DNA of 32,718 nucleotides from UBA2336 sp046294915. GTDB lineage: Bacteria; Bacteroidota; Bacteroidia; Cytophagales; Cyclobacteriaceae. Positions 24,534 through 31,606 of this stretch are shown in pieces; the stretch's first letter is position 1, and the number at the start of each line of letters is the position of its first letter. The stretch is from positions 1 to 32,718 of the forward strand of contig JBKBOE010000028.1 in assembly GCA_046294915.1 (NCBI GenBank). The letters are read 5' to 3'. The notes under the pieces are model-generated. The model was not told the DNA's origin. It ran no database searches and saw only the letters and a list, made by a program, of their open reading frames with translations. A program made the position numbers and the translations under genes.

Positions 24534-25235
24534 ATGAAAACGATTGACGTATGCCTCACTCCCGACCTGATGCATTTGTATCCGGTGAGTAACCGCACTG
24601 TGGTAGTAGTAGATATTTTACGCGCTACCTCAACCATGGTTACTGCCTTAGCCAACGGTGCCGAAAGCATTCTGCCGCTGGCCGATCTGGAAACCTGCCG
24701 TAATAAAGGTGCGATGGGCTACATCACCTCCGGAGAACGCGATGGAAAAAAAGTGGATGGCTTTGATAAAGGCAATTCACCTTTCGAATACATGGACAGT
24801 GATATCCGTGGAAAGAAAATTGCCTTTACCACCACCAACGGTACACAGGCCATTGAAAAATCGCGGGGTGCAAAAGAAATCATCATCGGCTCCTTTCTTA
24901 ACTTTTCATCCGTAGTAAACCACCTGCTTCTTGGCGAAAACAGTGTATTGATTGTTTGTGCCGGATGGAAAGGAAGGGTTAACCTGGAAGATACATTGTT
25001 TGCCGGTGCAGTGGTGGATAAACTGAAAAACTACCTTGGCCCCGATTGCGATGCACCGCTGGCCGCAAGGCATTTATACACTGTTGCTAAACCGGATATG
25101 CAAAAATTCCTCAGCGAGTCATCGCATGTAAAAAGATTGAATCAGCTTAACATCCATAAGGATTTTGAGTTTTGCCTTACCGTGGATCACTACAAAATCC
25201 TTCCCCGGATTAAAAACGGAATCATCATAGCCTGA
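24534..25235 (+). CDS. comB: ComB-family 2-phosphosulfolactate phosphatase-like protein
   Basis: A 233-residue ComB-family protein. In methanogens ComB removes phosphate from 2-phosphosulfolactate on the way to coenzyme M. Conserved segments are VVVVDILRATSTMVTALANGAESILPL near residue 25, SGERDGKKVDGFDKGNSPFEY, TTTNGTQAIEKS, and CAGWKGRVNLEDTLFAGAVVDKL. Bacteroidota do not make coenzyme M, so here the substrate could be phosphosulfolactate for another sulfonate, or a different 2-hydroxy-acid phosphate. The gene follows gcvT by 9 nt and is probably transcribed with it. It is convergent with the amidohydrolase gene (6 bp). Confidence 0.88.
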   Translation: MKTIDVCLTPDLMHLYPVSNRTVVVVDILRATSTMVTALANGAESILPLADLETCRNKGAMGYITSGERDGKKVDGFDKGNSPFEYMDSDIRGKKIAFTTTNGTQAIEKSRGAKEIIIGSFLNFSSVVNHLLLGENSVLIVCAGWKGRVNLEDTLFAGAVVDKLKNYLGPDCDAPLAARHLYTVAKPDMQKFLSESSHVKRLNQLNIHKDFEFCLTVDHYKILPRIKNGIIIA

Positions 25236-25241
25236 TTTAAT

Positions 25242-26885
25242 TCAATTTCTTTCAAACACCGCATTTCCGCCCACCACGGTTTTAAGGACCTTCACATTCC
25301 TGATCGCAACCGGATCAATCCGGGTAATGTCATCTTCCAGGATAACATAGTCGGCCAGTTTGCCGGGCTCCAGGGAACCTTTTATTCCTTCTTCAAAGCT
25401 GGCAAAGGCTGCATTAATGGTATACGCTTTTAATGCCTCCTCTACCGAAATTTTCTGTTCGGGCACCCAGCCTTCCGGATTTTTATCATCCAGCGTTCTG
25501 CGGGTAACGGCTGCATAAATACCTTCGAGCGGTGTGGGTGGAGCCACAAACCAATCGCTGCCAAAGGCCAGTTTAACATTAGCGTCAAGCAGCGCTCGGA
25601 ACGCATAGGTTGTTTTACACCGTTCATACCCGATTATTTTTTCTGCCCAGCGGCCATCATCAATAGCGTGGTAAGGTTGCATACTCGGTATCACCTTTAG
25701 CTTGGCAAACCGCCCGATGTCGTTGGGGTGAATATGCTGGGCATGTTCAATACGAAATCGCCTGTCGCGCTCTCCGTTTTCTTTCGCAACACGTTCATAA
25801 ATATTCAGCAGGGTATGAATGGCTTTGTCGCCAATGGCATGGGTCATTACCTGCAGGCCGGCACTGTCGGCTGATTTTATTCTGCGGTATAATTCATCTT
25901 CGCTGATGACAAAAAATCCGGCATCGTTCGGACTGTCGGTAAATGGTTCAAAGAAGGCAGCTGTATGCGAGCCCAGCGAGCCGTCAACAAATTCTTTCAA
26001 GCCGCCAAAGCGCAGCCATTTATCTCCATAACCCTGTGCTTTTGCTTTTTCGTTAAGTGTTTTCCAGTTCACAAGGCTCATGCCCGCATAAATGCGTGTT
26101 TTCAAATTACCGGCAATTCGGGCACGCTCAAACACCGATATGTAACCACTCATGTTATGAGCTGAAGTAACCCCACGCTCTGCCACGTAGGTCATAGCGG
26201 CTTCCAGTGCACGGTCTTCCTGCTGAACGCTGGGTGCCGGGACTTTTTCGGAGATCATGCCCATGGCGTTGTCTTTAAAAATTCCGGTAAGCCGTCCGTT
26301 TTTGTCGCGCACAAGGGTTCCGCCCGGCACATCTTTTACTTTATCGGTTATGCCGGCTGCCTTTAAGGCTGCGGTGTTGGCCAGGCTCATGTGGCCGTCA
26401 AGGCGGTTTATCCATACGGGGTTATCGGGGGTTACGGCATCAATCCAATCGCGTGTGGGAAGTTCACCGCCCCAGTTTTCATGATCCCAGTCACCATTTA
26501 AAATCCAGGCACCTTTGGGTTGGGTTTTGGTAAAATCGGCAATACGCTGAATAAATTCTTCTTTTGTTTTTGCATCGCGCAGTTGTACCGATGCCAACGC
26601 AAAGCCGCCATCTACAAAGTGTGTGTGGCAATCAATAAATCCGGGAACAATCAGGTTGTCGGGAGCGGCCTCGGTAACTTTGGTTTCTTTTCCGATCCAT
26701 TTTTGTATTTGCTTGCGGGTTCCAACCGCAACGATGGAGTCGCCAATTATGGCAAACCCTTCTGCCCAGGGTTGCGCTTCATTGGCTGTCCATGTTTTGC
26801 CAAGCACCACTTGCTCGGCCACCGGGTGTTGTTTGCACGAGGCCAGCAACCCCATTAAAATCAGAATGAGGATGTTTTTTTTCAT
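25242..26885 (-). CDS. Lipoprotein amidohydrolase, YtcJ-like
   Basis: A 547-residue metal-dependent amidohydrolase of the YtcJ type (amidohydrolase-3 domain). It begins with a lipoprotein signal, MKKNILILILMGLLASCKQH, whose lipobox LASC puts the lipid-bearing Cys at 17, so it is anchored in the periplasm or outer membrane. Metal ligands start with PGFIDCHTHF (His87, His89), with later HAIGDKAIH and RIEHAQHIHP, and the Asp in FGSDWFVAPP. The surrounding small beta-sandwich is formed by the N- and C-terminal ends (VLGKTWTANEAQPWAEG and KLADYVILEDDI). The substrate is unknown; relatives act on N-substituted amides. Its ATG overlaps the MazG stop by 4 nt. Confidence 0.93.
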   Translation of the reverse strand: MKKNILILILMGLLASCKQHPVAEQVVLGKTWTANEAQPWAEGFAIIGDSIVAVGTRKQIQKWIGKETKVTEAAPDNLIVPGFIDCHTHFVDGGFALASVQLRDAKTKEEFIQRIADFTKTQPKGAWILNGDWDHENWGGELPTRDWIDAVTPDNPVWINRLDGHMSLANTAALKAAGITDKVKDVPGGTLVRDKNGRLTGIFKDNAMGMISEKVPAPSVQQEDRALEAAMTYVAERGVTSAHNMSGYISVFERARIAGNLKTRIYAGMSLVNWKTLNEKAKAQGYGDKWLRFGGLKEFVDGSLGSHTAAFFEPFTDSPNDAGFFVISEDELYRRIKSADSAGLQVMTHAIGDKAIHTLLNIYERVAKENGERDRRFRIEHAQHIHPNDIGRFAKLKVIPSMQPYHAIDDGRWAEKIIGYERCKTTYAFRALLDANVKLAFGSDWFVAPPTPLEGIYAAVTRRTLDDKNPEGWVPEQKISVEEALKAYTINAAFASFEEGIKGSLEPGKLADYVILEDDITRIDPVAIRNVKVLKTVVGGNAVFERN

Positions 26886-27208
26886 TGGAGTTTCGGATTA
26901 GATTGATGACGATGTTGATCGCGGTTTGTTTTCTTTTCAAGATTTTTTTTAAAGGCGGTGGTTAAATCCACCCCGGTTTGGTTGGCCAGGCAAATGAGTA
27001 CCCACAGCACATCGGCCATTTCATCGGCCATATCTTTGTTTTTATCACTCTCCTTTTCCGATTGCTCCCCATACCTGCGTGCAATGATGCGGGCCAGTTC
27101 GCCCATTTCTTCGGTAAGGATAGCCATATTGGTTAGTTCGTTGAAGTAGCGTACACCGTGAGCTTTTATCCACTCATCAACCTGGAGTTGGGCTTGCTGT
27201 ATTGTCAT
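26882..27208 (-). CDS. MazG-like nucleotide pyrophosphohydrolase
   Basis: A 108-residue single-domain MazG-type enzyme that splits nucleoside triphosphates to monophosphates and pyrophosphate, probably to clear unwanted or modified nucleotides. The metal-binding ExxE motif is in ILTEEMGELARI (Glu34, Glu37), and ExxD is in DMADEMADVLWVLICLAN (Glu63, Asp66). The short length fits the dUTPase-like/iMazG group rather than the two-domain E. coli enzyme. The Lys/His/Gln-rich C-terminal tail (KKTNRDQHRHQSNPKLQ) is probably disordered. A near-consensus -7 motif TACCTTTA lies at 27269-27276 on the same strand. Confidence 0.9.
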   Translation of the reverse strand: MTIQQAQLQVDEWIKAHGVRYFNELTNMAILTEEMGELARIIARRYGEQSEKESDKNKDMADEMADVLWVLICLANQTGVDLTTAFKKNLEKKTNRDQHRHQSNPKLQ

Positions 27209-27319
27209 TTGACTTACGTAGTAAAGAAGTTAGACGTATGATGGGAGATTAAAGAACGAAATACCGCTTAAAGGTAGCAAGGCATACAACGTTTTGCTAC
27301 TACGCCCTAGATCTTTTGT

Positions 27320-27988
27320 CTACTCCAGTTCTTCAAAATCAATATCCATCACTTCAAATTTTTCCCACCCCACAAAATCGAAATGCCACCATTCTGATGT
27401 ATTTACTTTAAACCCATGTTTTTCCATAATGGAGATCAGCAACTGGCGGTTTCTCCGAACTATGGGATCGTTAACCGGGGTTGAAGGCCAGGCTTCTTTT
27501 TTAAAAGAATCGTACCCGGTAGGCATTGCCAACTCCCTGCCGGTTTTCAGATCAACAATTGTCATGTCAACTGCGCAACCCCGGTTGTGCCGGGAACCTT
27601 TGTAGGGCGAAGCCACATAGGTAGTGTCGCGGTAGGTTTCATAAAATTTAACCGTTGCCGAATACGGGCGGTAGGCATCATAAATCTTAATGCCCACGCC
27701 TTCTTTCTTAAAATCTTCCTGGGCCTTTTTTAATGCTTCGGCCACCGGTTTTCGTGCATAGGCACGCGCCAAGGTGTAAATCTGTTCGCCTGTAAAGTTG
27801 TTGGTCGTGGCATACCGGATGTCCAATATAATGCCGGGTATAGCGTGCTCAAGATTTACCAACTCCATCTGCGGATTTACTTTTACCTGTTCGCGGTATT
27901 GTTCAATCCGCATGGGCCTGAGGCCGTACCTATACTGGGCCTCAACCGGTGCAGATACAACCATCAAAAGAAAAAGCAAACGATTCAT
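27320..27988 (-). CDS. Secreted D-alanyl-D-alanine dipeptidase, VanX/DdpX-like
   Basis: A 222-residue exported zinc peptidase of family M15D that cleaves D-Ala-D-Ala. The signal peptide is MNRLLFLLMVVSAPVEAQ. The motif YDAYRPYSA supplies the transition-state Arg (107). SRHNRGCAVDMTIVD gives zinc ligands His134 and Asp141 in the SxHxxGxAxD pattern, and SEWWHFDF gives the catalytic Glu199 and third ligand His202. VanX proteins of vancomycin-resistant bacteria are cytosolic; an exported form like this points to peptidoglycan turnover or D-Ala scavenging, not glycopeptide resistance, and no vanH or vanA gene is near. Its ATG overlaps the macro-domain stop by 4 nt, as the last gene of the six-gene operon. 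Confidence 0.93.
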   Translation of the reverse strand: MNRLLFLLMVVSAPVEAQYRYGLRPMRIEQYREQVKVNPQMELVNLEHAIPGIILDIRYATTNNFTGEQIYTLARAYARKPVAEALKKAQEDFKKEGVGIKIYDAYRPYSATVKFYETYRDTTYVASPYKGSRHNRGCAVDMTIVDLKTGRELAMPTGYDSFKKEAWPSTPVNDPIVRRNRQLLISIMEKHGFKVNTSEWWHFDFVGWEKFEVMDIDFEELE

Positions 27989-28491
27989 TCGTTCAAGAGC
28001 TTTTTATAAAGTTCATAATTATCAGACTCAAAACAACAGAAAATTACACCCGATAATACCTCATTGTTTTTTAGAAAAGACCTGATCTCCCGTACGGCAA
28101 TAGTTGCGGCTAATTCCTTCGGGAAACCATAAATGCCCGTACTGATATTGGGAAAGGCGATAGTTTTAATGCGCTTTGCTGCAGCCAGTTTCAGGCTCTC
28201 CCGGTACGTACTGGCCAGGAGTTCTGCCTCGCCCTGATGACCACCCTGCCAAACGGGGCCTACTGCGTGGATGACGTACCTGGCTTTCAGGTTCGCACCC
28301 GAGGTGATTACTGCATGCCCTGTTTTACAGCCACCAATCCGGCTGCATTGTTCGGCCAATGATGGCCCTGCCGCCCGATGAATAGCTCCGCAAACTCCGC
28401 CTCCGGGCAAAAGTTGCTCATTCGCTGCATTAACAATGGCATCGGCATCCACTTGGGTGATGTCGCCCTGAATCAACTGCAGGCGCTTCAT
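27985..28491 (-). CDS. Macro-domain protein (O-acetyl-ADP-ribose deacetylase-like)
   Basis: A 168-residue single macro domain that binds ADP-ribose, closest to the YmdB/MacroD type, which removes acetyl from O-acetyl-ADP-ribose and ADP-ribose from proteins. Motifs are LIQGDITQVDADAIVNAANEQLLPGGGVCGAIHRAAG (NAAN at 21-24 and the GGGV substrate loop), GHAVITSGANLKARYVIHAVGP, and the phosphate-binding loop FPNISTGIYGFP. The last residues FCCFESDNYELYKKLL match the typical C-terminus. Its start and the dtd stop overlap as TAATG. No ADP-ribosyltransferase gene is seen nearby. Confidence 0.95.
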   Translation of the reverse strand: MKRLQLIQGDITQVDADAIVNAANEQLLPGGGVCGAIHRAAGPSLAEQCSRIGGCKTGHAVITSGANLKARYVIHAVGPVWQGGHQGEAELLASTYRESLKLAAAKRIKTIAFPNISTGIYGFPKELAATIAVREIRSFLKNNEVLSGVIFCCFESDNYELYKKLLNE

Positions 28492-28943
28492 TATACTTTA
28501 TTTTTTGTATCGATGATAATCGTAACCGGCCCGTCATTTATCAGGTGTACGTTCATGTCGGCACCGAATTCACCTGTCTGTACCGGTTTTTCCAGTGCTG
28601 CTTCAAGGGCGTTAACAAACTTTTCATATAAGGGTATGGCCACATCGGGTTTAGCGGCTTTGATGTACGAAGGCCGATTCCCTTTTTTTGTGCTGGCGTG
28701 CAATGTGAACTGGCTGACCACCAGAATATCTCCCCCATCATCCTTCACACTTACGTTCATCACCCCGTTGGCATCGTCAAAAATGCGCAGGTTAACAATT
28801 TTGCCGCTCAGCCAGTCAATGTCCTCCTGGGTATCGGCATCTTCAATACCCACCAGCACCAGCAACCCCCTGCCTACGGCCGATTTGACCTTCTGGTTGA
28901 TTTCAACACTAGCTGATGACACTCGTTGAATTACCGCTATCAT
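28491..28943 (-). CDS. dtd: D-aminoacyl-tRNA deacylase
   Basis: A 150-residue DTD that frees tRNAs mischarged with D-amino acids (and glycine from tRNA-Ala). Conserved parts are MIAVIQRVSSASVEI at the N-terminus, GLLVLVGI, KIVNLRIFDDANGVMNVSVKD, the active-site SQFTLHASTKKGNRPSY (SQFTL at 77-81), and the C-terminal NDGPVTIIID (136-145) that carries the Gly-cisPro chirality filter equivalent. The length is standard. It overlaps the macro-domain gene by one base and follows the Rossmann gene by 5 nt. Confidence 0.97.
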   Translation of the reverse strand: MIAVIQRVSSASVEINQKVKSAVGRGLLVLVGIEDADTQEDIDWLSGKIVNLRIFDDANGVMNVSVKDDGGDILVVSQFTLHASTKKGNRPSYIKAAKPDVAIPLYEKFVNALEAALEKPVQTGEFGADMNVHLINDGPVTIIIDTKNKV

Positions 28944-28948
28944 AGAAA

Positions 28949-29590
28949 CTAAAATACCTGAAGTTCTTTTGATTCGTGAATGAAGGTGCCGGCCTCGTTG
29001 CGCGCGGCACAGGCAATCATGGCCCGTGCTACCTTTGCTGCCTCAATGGCTTTATACTTTTCAGGAATGACCCACCCAAAAAGTTTATAAAAGATTTTAG
29101 CGGCATCCTCACCTGCCCTGCTCTCGTCACGCGCACCTAAAAGCAGCGATGGCCTGAAAATATGAAGCGCATTAAACCCTGCTCCTTTAAGCGCTTCCTC
29201 CACCTCTCCCTTCACCTTATTATAAAAGATACGCGAATGCTTATCTGCCCCTAATGCGGTAATCAACAGAAAAGTTTGTGCTCCCTGGTTGCGGGTAAGT
29301 TTTGCCAGTTCAACCGGGTAATCGTAATCTACTTTGCGAAAAGCCTTCGCTGAACCCGCTTTGCGAATGGTTGTACCCAGGCAGCAAAACACATCATCGG
29401 CTTTTAATTGCTGATAGCTTTCGCTTAAGCGATCGAAATTCAAAACCAGATTCACTATTTTCGGATGCGTGATGGTGAGCGGTGAACGGCTGATGGCTTT
29501 TATCTGGGTGTAGCGATCATTTTCCATTAACAACGTTAACACCTGTTTGCCCACCAATCCGGAAGAGCCGGCTACCAATGCGGTTCTCAT
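28949..29590 (-). CDS. NAD(P)-binding Rossmann protein, HTATIP2/atypical SDR-like
   Basis: A 213-residue atypical short-chain dehydrogenase-like protein. The dinucleotide-binding glycine motif is at the N-terminus (MRTALVAGSSGLVGKQVL). VFCCLGTTIRKAGS followed by FRKVDYDYPVELAKL, and LLITALGADKHSRIFYNKVKGEVEEAL with the Tyr-x3-Lys-like YNKVKG, match the TIP30/HTATIP2 and YbjT-like group. The FRPSLLLGARDESRAGE segment follows. The reaction is unknown. Its start overlaps the YkvA stop by 4 nt. Confidence 0.9.
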   Translation of the reverse strand: MRTALVAGSSGLVGKQVLTLLMENDRYTQIKAISRSPLTITHPKIVNLVLNFDRLSESYQQLKADDVFCCLGTTIRKAGSAKAFRKVDYDYPVELAKLTRNQGAQTFLLITALGADKHSRIFYNKVKGEVEEALKGAGFNALHIFRPSLLLGARDESRAGEDAAKIFYKLFGWVIPEKYKAIEAAKVARAMIACAARNEAGTFIHESKELQVF

Positions 29591-29982
29591 GCTGCATCGG
29601 GTTGCGCTTTTTCCCAGGCAAGAAACCTTTCCACTTCACCGGCTACTGAATGATACACCCACATCACTACGGCAAAGTCATCGCTAAGTCCAAGCACAGG
29701 TATAATATCAGGAACAACATCAAAAGGATTCAGGAAATAGATAAGCGCTGCCAAAAGAGTCGCCATGGCTTTCCAGGGAAGGGAACGATAATGCCCTGTA
29801 CCATACGCTTTGGCTATGCGCAGCAATATGTTCATTGTTTGCCTGAAGGTATTAGTGTTTACCTCTTTCCAATTTGTTTGACTGATCTTTACGGAAATCT
29901 TGGCCAGCAAAACAGCCATACGTGTATGCTTGTTGCGCATTGTTATCGCTTCTGCCAGGGAGGAAGTAAAAAACCGGTTCAT
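29587..29982 (-). CDS. YkvA/DUF1232 family protein
   Basis: A 131-residue protein of unknown function with the DUF1232 signature in LLAALIYFLNPFDVVPDIIPVLGLSDDFAVVMWVY, where the central 'NPxDxxPDxxPxxGxxDD' motif is intact. The hydrophobic part of the motif probably lies in or on the inner membrane. The ATG at 29982 directly abuts the stop of the upstream gene; an internal ATG at residue 15 (MRNKHTRMAVLLAKI) is a possible alternative start. Confidence 0.88.
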   Translation of the reverse strand: MNRFFTSSLAEAITMRNKHTRMAVLLAKISVKISQTNWKEVNTNTFRQTMNILLRIAKAYGTGHYRSLPWKAMATLLAALIYFLNPFDVVPDIIPVLGLSDDFAVVMWVYHSVAGEVERFLAWEKAQPDAA

Positions 29983-30501
29983 TCAGAAACTTTGTTGAAT
30001 CTCGGCTTTCAGTTGCACTAAAGCATGCGCAATGGGATCGGGCTTGGCCATAAACCGTTCAAAAATTTTTTTTGATAAATCCAGGCTGGTGGATTCCGGC
30101 TTCATTTCTGTAGCGGCATCGTTAATGGTTACAACCAAATCTTCCTTTGCGTTCCGGATCAGATCCCACACGGCTTCGCTCATAAATACCTGCTGCGACA
30201 CATTGTGGTTGTACTCATTCCTGATTTCATGTAAAAGCATGTGGTGAAAATCGTGGGCTGGCACCGGACCGGGGTTCAATCGGACCAATAAATTCTGCGG
30301 ACTGATCCGCTCTAAAAACAGGCACATCCTTTCGTATGCCTGAAGACGTAACGGAAGTACGGTTTCAATGCTCCGCCCCCGTATCTCCAGTTTTTTCAAC
30401 TCAATCTCCTTGGCCAGAAACGATCGAACCAGCAGGTAGGCCGCATACAATACAACCGAGGCGGGAATGAGTATTTTTCCGAATTCAATAACTGCGTCCA
30501 T
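29983..30501 (-). CDS. Membrane-anchored protein of unknown function (DUF7935-like)
   Basis: A 172-residue protein with one N-terminal membrane helix (FGKILIPASVVLYAAYLLVRSF) followed by a soluble helical domain. The sequence EIRGRSIETVLPLRLQAYERMCLFLERISPQNLLVRL and the C-terminal half (AHDFHHMLLHEIRNEYNHNVSQQVFMSEAVWDLI) are familiar from Bacteroidota proteins without a known role. It is the first gene of the six-gene minus-strand operon that ends at vanX, and is divergent from the A-type carrier gene across about 68 nt. Confidence 0.78.
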   Translation of the reverse strand: MDAVIEFGKILIPASVVLYAAYLLVRSFLAKEIELKKLEIRGRSIETVLPLRLQAYERMCLFLERISPQNLLVRLNPGPVPAHDFHHMLLHEIRNEYNHNVSQQVFMSEAVWDLIRNAKEDLVVTINDAATEMKPESTSLDLSKKIFERFMAKPDPIAHALVQLKAEIQQSF

Positions 30502-30539
30502 CGTGAATCAATCTGATCTTAAAAGTGTTTGAATTTAAA

Positions 30540-30547
30540 TAATTTTG
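30540..30547 (+). promoter_or_regulatory. Candidate -7 promoter element of the A-type carrier gene
   Basis: TAATTTTG is an exact TAnnTTTG match 22 nt before the ATG at 30570. Only an AT-rich stretch, with no clear -33 TTTG at normal spacing, lies upstream. Confidence 0.5.
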
Positions 30548-30569
30548 CCCTTTACCCGGGCCCACAAAG

Positions 30570-30875
30570 ATGCACGATTTTAAGCCGATTACCATATCTG
30601 CCAAGGCTGCTGAAGAAATCAAAAAGATTATGGATAAAAAGGGCATTCCTTCTGATTACGGCCTGCGTGTAGGTGTACGCGGGAGCGGATGCGGAGTGTC
30701 GATGATGATCGGCTTCGACAAGAAAAAGGACTCTGATCTGGCTTATACCATCAGCAACATCCCGGTTTATGTTGATAAGAAACACACCCTGTTCCTGATC
30801 GGTAAAGAAGTTGATTTCTATGAAGGAGACGAGGGCCGGGGGTTCACTTTTGTTGATTCACATTCCGCCCCTTAA
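30570..30875 (+). CDS. A-type iron-sulfur carrier (IscA/HesB fold) lacking the CGCG end
   Basis: A 101-residue HesB/IscA-fold protein. FKPITISAKAAEEIKKIMDKKGIPSDYGLRVGVRGSGCGVSMMIGFD matches the family, and the first cluster-binding Cys is present (Cys41 in GSGCGVS). IPVYVDKKHTLFLIGKEVDFYEG is the typical central part. The usual end 'GFxFxNPNxxxxCGCGxSF' is replaced by GRGFTFVDSHSAP followed by a stop, so the second and third cysteines are missing. No frame of the next 60 bases supplies a CGCG motif, so this looks like a genuine short form rather than a sequencing error. It may still bind iron or a cluster as a dimer, or may have changed function. Confidence 0.88.
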   Translation: MHDFKPITISAKAAEEIKKIMDKKGIPSDYGLRVGVRGSGCGVSMMIGFDKKKDSDLAYTISNIPVYVDKKHTLFLIGKEVDFYEGDEGRGFTFVDSHSAP

Positions 30876-30961
30876 GCACTACAATGCTGGGCCTTATGCG
30901 GGCCTGACACATATTGTCAAAATCGTATTTTATGTTCGTACCCATAAACGAACAAAAAACC

Positions 30962-31534
30962 ATGAGACCAGCCATTGCAAAGAACCCGGTAAGAACAAAA
31001 AAGAACGGTGCAGCTAAGCCGGTAAAGCACCCCGAATTACTTTTTATCATTGCCCCCCCGCCCCACATCTGCAGTGATGTGGCCGTACTGAAAGATGATG
31101 TACACTACCTGATTGGCCACACCTTTGCTGACCGGTTTTCGAGAGCCCATATATCTCTTTTTCGTTATGCGGATGAACATACTGCCGATATGATTGACTT
31201 TGTGGAGGAAAAGGCCGCTGCCTTTCAACCCTTCAATGTCTTTTTAAAAGACTTTGGCGCGTTTCAGCAGGGCTCCAGCCGTTCCATATACATGGATATT
31301 GTAAATAAGTATGCCATACGCGAGATTCTTGAAAATTTGCTGAAAGATGCTCCTGAGTTTACACCCCATATTTCCATTGCAAAAAACCTTTCGGATGTTG
31401 ATTTTCTGAAATGCTGGCCTTATTTGAAAGGACTGAACTACAGCAACCAGCACTTTGTGTGCGACCGGATTACCGTGCTTATCCGGGAGGAAAACAAGTG
31501 GGTGCATTACAAGGAAATCCCTTTTGGAGGCTAA
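30962..31534 (+). CDS. 2H phosphoesterase (2'-5' RNA ligase-like)
   Basis: A 190-residue protein of the 2H phosphoesterase superfamily, which acts on 2'-5' or cyclic phosphodiester bonds of RNA and nucleotides. The two HxS motifs are HIS in SRAHISLFRY (about 63-65) and HIS in FTPHISIAKNL (about 136-138), at family spacing. The ATG at 30962 is preferred after an A-rich stretch; an ATG at 30932 would add ten residues, and a TTG at 30914 is unlikely. The N-terminal 25 residues are basic and proline-containing. Substrate unknown; relatives include LigT/ThpR and bacterial RNA-end enzymes. The intergenic space to the carrier gene is about 87 nt. Confidence 0.85.
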   Translation: MRPAIAKNPVRTKKNGAAKPVKHPELLFIIAPPPHICSDVAVLKDDVHYLIGHTFADRFSRAHISLFRYADEHTADMIDFVEEKAAAFQPFNVFLKDFGAFQQGSSRSIYMDIVNKYAIREILENLLKDAPEFTPHISIAKNLSDVDFLKCWPYLKGLNYSNQHFVCDRITVLIREENKWVHYKEIPFGG

Positions 31535-31606
31535 TCCGCAAAAATCGGGTTGAACCGGTAATGCCGCCAACGGATATTTGGTCTTTCAAAAACCGATACC
31601 TTTATA

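Noticed and set aside
26882..27208. MazG gene as part of a toxin-antitoxin module
   Set aside because: No mazEF-like gene is present; it is translationally coupled to a lipoprotein amidohydrolase instead.
27274..27300. Inverted repeat GTAGCAA/TTGCTAC as a terminator of the vanX operon
   Set aside because: The stem is only 7 bp with a 13-nt loop, and only three T follow on the minus strand; it also overlaps a possible mazG promoter.
27320..27988. VanX-like gene as vancomycin resistance
   Set aside because: It has a signal peptide and no vanH, vanA or vanRS neighbours; exported M15D dipeptidases are ordinary in Gram-negative bacteria.
27985..28491. Macro-domain gene as a DarTG-like toxin-antitoxin or phage-defence component
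   Set aside because: No DarT-like ADP-ribosyltransferase lies next to it. The sequence fits YmdB/MacroD deacetylases and the gene sits among housekeeping genes.
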